From an uncultured Clostridia bacterium (GTDB taxonomy: Bacteria > Bacillota > Clostridia > Oscillospirales > CAG-272): a stretch of DNA of 6,816 nucleotides. The DNA is taken from positions 1 through 6,816 of the forward strand of contig CALAXC010000067.1 of assembly GCA_937894775.1 (NCBI GenBank). Reading direction: 5' to 3'. A program made the position numbers and the translations under genes. Below are positions 5,187 to 6,816 of this stretch, one piece after another. Positions within the stretch are counted from its first letter, which is position 1; every line of letters begins with the position of its first letter. Under the pieces are notes generated by a model. It was not told where the DNA came from. It saw only the letters and a list, made by a program, of their open reading frames with translations, and made no database searches.

Positions 5187-5870
5187 ATGAGTAATCTGTT
5201 ACATATGCAAGGTATATATAAGTCTTTCGGCGGAGTCAATGCTCTGACAGATGCACATCTTGATGTTGAACGTGGAGAAATTCACGCCCTGCTCGGTGAA
5301 AACGGCGCGGGAAAATCAACCTTGATGAATATCTTAACGGGAGTTATTCATGCCGACAAAGGCAAAATTGAATTTGACGAAAAAAGCTACGTTCTTCCGT
5401 CTATACGGCAAATGCAGGCGGCAGGGATTGCCTTCGTTCATCAGGAGCTCAGTGTAATCAATGATCTTCTGGTATATGAAAACGTTTTTCTCAACCGTGA
5501 AATAAAGAATTGCTTTGGCGTGTTAAAAAAGACGCAAATGATTGAGGAAACCAAAGAACTGTTTTCAAGTCTCGGTATTGATATCGATCCTGTTGAATTG
5601 GTATCCTCACTGAAGCCGGGAGAAAAACAGCTTTTGGAGATTTGCCGAGCACTTCACCAAAATGCCAAGCTGTTAATATTGGACGAGCCGACCACGACCT
5701 TGAATAATGAGGAAATCAGACCTCCGGTGCATGATTCTGCGACACTGAGAGTGAGGCCACGGTCTTTAAGCGTCTTGCCTATGCATTCTTCAAGACTGTC
5801 AGCTTCGTATATGACAGTACCGAGCAGGCCCTTCAGTTGGGAGGCAGCTTCTTCTATGCGACGCTCCTGA
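5187..5870 (+). CDS. Sugar ABC transporter ATPase (MglA-like), 3' truncated at junction
   Basis: The N-terminal third of a two-cassette sugar importer ATPase is present; such proteins are usually about 500 residues. From Met1 the first cassette shows Walker A GENGAGKS at 37-44, Q-loop Gln86 (FVHQELS), the signature LKPGEKQ at 142-148 in place of LSxGxxQ, and Walker B LLILDEP at 162-168 with TTTLNNEE after it. Family similarity stops at about residue 177 (base 5717). What follows to the stop at 5870 (RPPVHDSATLRV and on) is merely the antisense of cinA, not a protein domain. The switch histidine, the second cassette and the permease gene are missing, so as written it cannot be a working transporter subunit. 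It would energise import of the sugar bound by the lipoprotein upstream. Confidence 0.85.
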   Translation: MSNLLHMQGIYKSFGGVNALTDAHLDVERGEIHALLGENGAGKSTLMNILTGVIHADKGKIEFDEKSYVLPSIRQMQAAGIAFVHQELSVINDLLVYENVFLNREIKNCFGVLKKTQMIEETKELFSSLGIDIDPVELVSSLKPGEKQLLEICRALHQNAKLLILDEPTTTLNNEEIRPPVHDSATLRVRPRSLSVLPMHSSRLSASYMTVPSRPFSWEAASSMRRS

Positions 5871-6595
5871 TCATCCCGTTCTCCACCATAGATAGACAAT
5901 CTAAGCCTGACTCCTGTCAATGGAGCAGGGAGATAAGCCAGATGCATATCCTCAGGAAGTGAGTCTTCCCAATCCTCGATCTTCTTTGATAATGCAGATT
6001 CTGCCATACCGAATGTGTGGATCGTGCGATGGCAGATGCTTGTAAGGGAATAATGGGCGCATATGTCCTCGATGACATCATTCAGTGCTCCGATAGCCTC
6101 AAACGGTACTCCTGGAAGAGAATACAGGGTCTTAGAGGAACCATATCTGCCGTCTTCGAATCGGAACACCATGACGGGAGCGGTTCCTAGTCTGTTTGGA
6201 ATGACATCACATCGTTCCGGAACATCCGCCTGAGCCTTGTTGATATCCAGAACGTCAAGTCCTCGGGAACTTAGTATGTCGTGAATGATCTTGAGCTGTC
6301 TGCTGTCTGTCTTGAAGGAAATGGAACCGGATAGCTCAGCAAGGGCCTTCTTCGTTATGTCGTCTTTTGTCGGACCGAGTCCTCCTGTAACAATGACGAT
6401 GTCGCTTCTGCCAAGTTCTTCTTCCAGGGCTGATATGATTGTATCCTGATCATCTCCTATTGACAACATTCTTTCGACGTATATTCCGGCTTGATTCAGG
6501 GCTACGGATATATTTGATGAGTTGGTGTCAACCACCTGGCCTATGAGGATCTCATCTCCAATTGTGCATATCGAGGCTCTTGGCATGTGCAGCAT
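5654..6595 (-). CDS. cinA: CinA-family protein, 3' truncated at junction
   Basis: CinA (competence/damage-inducible protein A) proteins join an N-terminal MoCF/COG1058 domain, linked to ADP-ribose pyrophosphatase activity, to a C-terminal nicotinamide-nucleotide amidase domain. Here the N-terminal domain is complete: TIGDEILIGQVVDTNS at 11-26, TGGLGPTKDD at 70-79, LGTAPVM at 136-142, and SLPGVPFE at 159-166. The linker region with GMAESALSKKIEDWEDSLP and LAYLPAP fits Bacteroidales CinA. The amidase domain has only begun (SVAESCTGG at 284-292) when similarity ends at about residue 295. The last residues to the stop at 5654 are the antisense of the ABC gene. About 120 residues of the usual 410-420 are lost. 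The start overlaps the pyrD stop by one base; no Shine-Dalgarno is seen, as is common in Bacteroidota. Met4 (6586) is an alternative start. Confidence 0.9.
   Translation of the reverse strand: MLHMPRASICTIGDEILIGQVVDTNSSNISVALNQAGIYVERMLSIGDDQDTIISALEEELGRSDIVIVTGGLGPTKDDITKKALAELSGSISFKTDSRQLKIIHDILSSRGLDVLDINKAQADVPERCDVIPNRLGTAPVMVFRFEDGRYGSSKTLYSLPGVPFEAIGALNDVIEDICAHYSLTSICHRTIHTFGMAESALSKKIEDWEDSLPEDMHLAYLPAPLTGVRLRLSIYGGERDDQERRIEEAASQLKGLLGTVIYEADSLEECIGKTLKDRGLTLSVAESCTGGLISSLFKVVVGSSNINSLAFW
5705..5720. other. Junction of two unrelated genomic segments
   Basis: On the + strand the ABC ATPase reads sensibly up to about 5717 (LNNEEI). On the - strand CinA reads sensibly down to about 5705-5711 (CTGGLISS). 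The two overlap by up to about 13 bases, a possible short shared sequence. Both genes are broken mid-domain, point at each other, and have different lineage features: strong Shine-Dalgarno sites on the left, none on the right. No inverted repeat, transposase or attachment site is visible. A chimeric contig is the leading explanation. Confidence 0.8.
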
Positions 6596-6816
6596 TATTT
6601 TACGGGGGTAATGTATTTGAGTATGTTCTTTATGAGTGCAGGACCTTCGTATATGAATCCTGTATAGATCTCGACCAGAGAGGCTCCGGCATCAAGCATG
6701 GCCTTGGCGTCGGCAGGTGACATGATGCCTCCAACGCCTATGATCGGGAGTTTTCCCTCAGATCTGGTGTGGATATATCGTACAAGCTCAAGGTTTTTCT
6801 TGTGTACTGGTGCTCC
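6595..6816 (-). CDS. pyrD: Dihydroorotate dehydrogenase, C-terminal end (5' partial)
   Basis: The last 73 residues of PyrD are present, running off the end of the window. PyrD oxidises dihydroorotate to orotate in pyrimidine synthesis, using FMN and, in the class 2 enzymes this resembles, membrane quinone. The piece shows IIGVGGIMSPADAKAMLDAG, the FMN-phosphate-binding strand and loop, then LVEIYTGFIYEGP, the conserved C-terminal segment (YSGFIFKGP in Escherichia coli). It ends with TAA at 6597-6595, whose last A is the first base of the cinA start. The active-site region is outside the window. Linkage to cinA suggests a two-gene housekeeping operon on the Bacteroidales-like segment. Confidence 0.92.
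   Translation of the reverse strand, partial: GAPVHKKNLELVRYIHTRSEGKLPIIGVGGIMSPADAKAMLDAGASLVEIYTGFIYEGPALIKNILKYITPVK

Noticed and set aside
5718..5870. Possible novel C-terminal extension of the ABC ATPase
   Set aside because: It is exactly the antisense of cinA beyond the join and replaces the expected rest of the cassette.

Overview
The window holds two unrelated stretches that meet at about 5705-5720. The left part (1 to about 5717, all on the + strand) looks like a gut-type Clostridia/Firmicutes genome. Every gene there that could be checked except the radical SAM and sigma genes has a clear purine-rich Shine-Dalgarno site, and the families (Nif11-leader precursors, radical SAM/SPASM maturase, MglB/MglA-like sugar transporter) fit that group. 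The right part (about 5720-6816, all on the - strand) looks like Bacteroidales: a CinA of Bacteroidales type directly follows PyrD with a one-base stop/start overlap and no visible Shine-Dalgarno. Both genes at the join are cut in mid-domain and face each other. The simplest reading is a chimeric contig; a real rearrangement is possible but nothing mobile is visible.

Region 1-1926 is a tandem array of five RiPP precursor genes. Precursors 1-4 carry a Nif11-type leader ending in an acidic SDDELxxVxGG motif, followed by a long, cysteine-rich core of about 70-80 residues. Precursor 1 lacks its 5' end and precursor 2 is frameshifted by what looks like one extra G. Precursor 5 keeps only the terminal DDELDNVSGG segment of the leader and has a zinc-ribbon-like core. 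Precursors 2-4 are recent duplicates: leader, first core segment and last core segment are nearly identical, while the middle of the core differs.

Region 1936-4014 follows at once with a radical SAM/SPASM maturase (462 residues, all canonical cysteines present), a 65-residue protein whose tail (LSDDMLELVSAAG) resembles the end of the precursor leaders, and an ECF-type sigma factor overlapping it by 8 bases. Gaps are 2 bases or negative, so these are probably one transcript with the precursors. The inferred logic is that the leader recruits the radical SAM enzyme, which modifies the Cys-rich cores, while the sigma factor may control the locus. No peptidase/exporter is in view.

Region 4037 to about 5717 holds a sugar-binding lipoprotein and the first third of its ABC ATPase, starting 22 bases after the sigma gene with no terminator seen. 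Region 5720-6816 holds the 3'-truncated cinA and the 3' end of pyrD. No RNA genes, CRISPR arrays or insertion sequences were seen, and no intergenic gap is longer than about 140 bases.
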